From NCBI GenBank assembly GCA_964515755.1, contig CAZEVK010000001.1:65675-129674 (forward strand): a DNA stretch of 64,000 nt, given 5' to 3'. Shown one piece after another: positions 63,656-64,000 of the stretch (the stretch's first letter is position 1; each line of letters opens with the position of its first letter). This DNA is from JAGVLN01 sp964515755. Its GTDB lineage: Bacteria > Pseudomonadota > Alphaproteobacteria > Rickettsiales > JABSSG01. Made by a program: the position numbers and the translations under genes. The notes below the pieces were generated by a model, which was not told the origin of the DNA, did not search any database, and worked only from the letters and a program-made list of their open reading frames with translations.

Positions 63656-63948
63656 ATGGCACTGACAGACATTGCAATACGAACAGCAAAGTCTAAAGAA
63701 AAACAATATAAGCTTAGTGACTCTGCTGGTTTATATATACTAATCAAACCAAATGGTAGTAAGTATTGGAGAATGAAATACGAATTGGTAGAAAAGAAAA
63801 GCTGCAGCTGCTATCAATAGGCACTTACCCATCAGTAACTTTATCAGAAGCAAAAGAAGAACTATCCAAAGCCAGAAAACAATTGGCTAAAAACGCTGAC
63901 CAGTCAAAAGCTAAACAAGATGAAAAACTAAAGAATCATATAGGATAA
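63656..63948 (+). pseudogene. Truncated, frameshifted tyrosine-recombinase (integrase) N-terminal fragment
   Basis: The frame from ATG 63656 reads MALTDIAIRTAKSKEKQYKL, SAGLYILIKPNGSKYWRMKY, the start of the DUF4102/arm-binding domain of P4-type integrases. One base is then missing near 63775-63780. The next frame continues RIGRKEKLQLLSIGTYPSVTLSEAKEEL and ends at TAA 63946-63948 after the arm-binding domain, with no catalytic core. So this is a non-functional remnant, or the rest lies outside the window in yet another frame. Its position right after tRNA-Ser marks the edge of an integrated element. Confidence 0.8.
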
Positions 63949-64000
63949 AACTTTATATTAAGACTAGTAAGGCAAACTTATGGCTCCACAATAAAATTCA

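Overview
The window looks like chromosome of an AT-rich, LPS-making alphaproteobacterium of the order Rickettsiales, probably Rickettsiaceae or Midichloriaceae. The reasons are the reduced gene set, frequent four-to-ten-base gene overlaps, many decaying genes, and the mix of host-facing proteins (an OTU protease remnant, a patatin phospholipase) with a full lipid A/Kdo/O-antigen gene set. That LPS set argues against Orientia and Anaplasmataceae. Species cannot be fixed from the sequence alone.

Layout. 1-2.8 kb: remains of a large gene with an OTU-type cysteine protease domain, cut by a frameshift and an in-frame stop. 3-13.3 kb: accessory genes (FAD monooxygenase, patatin, stomatin/NfeD pair, DUF4385, Ada, SemiSWEET, glycerophosphodiesterase) and a umuD gene next to a umuC gene broken twice in homopolymers. 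13.6-32.3 kb: mostly housekeeping genes on the minus strand (TMEM175-like channel, rpoD-dnaG, asd, folE, a lone heme-copper oxidase subunit I-like protein, lptG, tRNA, tsaB-prs-rsmD-rluB, maeB), with greA, a DUF2330 protein and rpoH on the plus strand. 32.5-37 kb: an NTF2-like pseudogene, a small Cys-rich membrane protein, a dicarboxylate/glutamate symporter, mrdA and mreD. 37-41.7 kb: a plus-strand envelope operon (DUF374 acyltransferase, waaA, lpxK, lpxL, fabI). 41.9-44 kb: an orphan protein, rpsT and a cyclophilin.

44.1-47.2 kb is the most unusual region. It holds three tandem minus-strand transcription units of one unrecognised protein family. Each has the same palindrome about 40 nt before the start codon, a second conserved box further upstream, and a closely related GTGCCA/TGGCAC terminator hairpin. 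Two copies are intact; the third is decayed. O-antigen ligase and a glycosyltransferase follow.

49.5-63.5 kb is core genome: rluD, a uracil-DNA glycosylase, ppdK, glyS-glyQ, frr, tsf, rpsB, a second symporter, ruvX, rplM-rpsI and tRNA-Ser(UGA). At the right edge a truncated, frameshifted tyrosine-recombinase N-terminus lies just downstream of tRNA-Ser, with short direct repeats and an inverted repeat: the end of an integrated element.

How the parts fit: maeB and ppdK together give a route from malate to PEP; two DAACS symporters and a SemiSWEET import host metabolites; waaA/lpxK/lpxL/lptG/waaL build and export LPS; rpoD and rpoH run transcription. The recurring lesions (one-base slips in A/T runs, single TAA or TGA codons in otherwise well-kept frames) suggest either recent pseudogenisation or sequence error in homopolymers.
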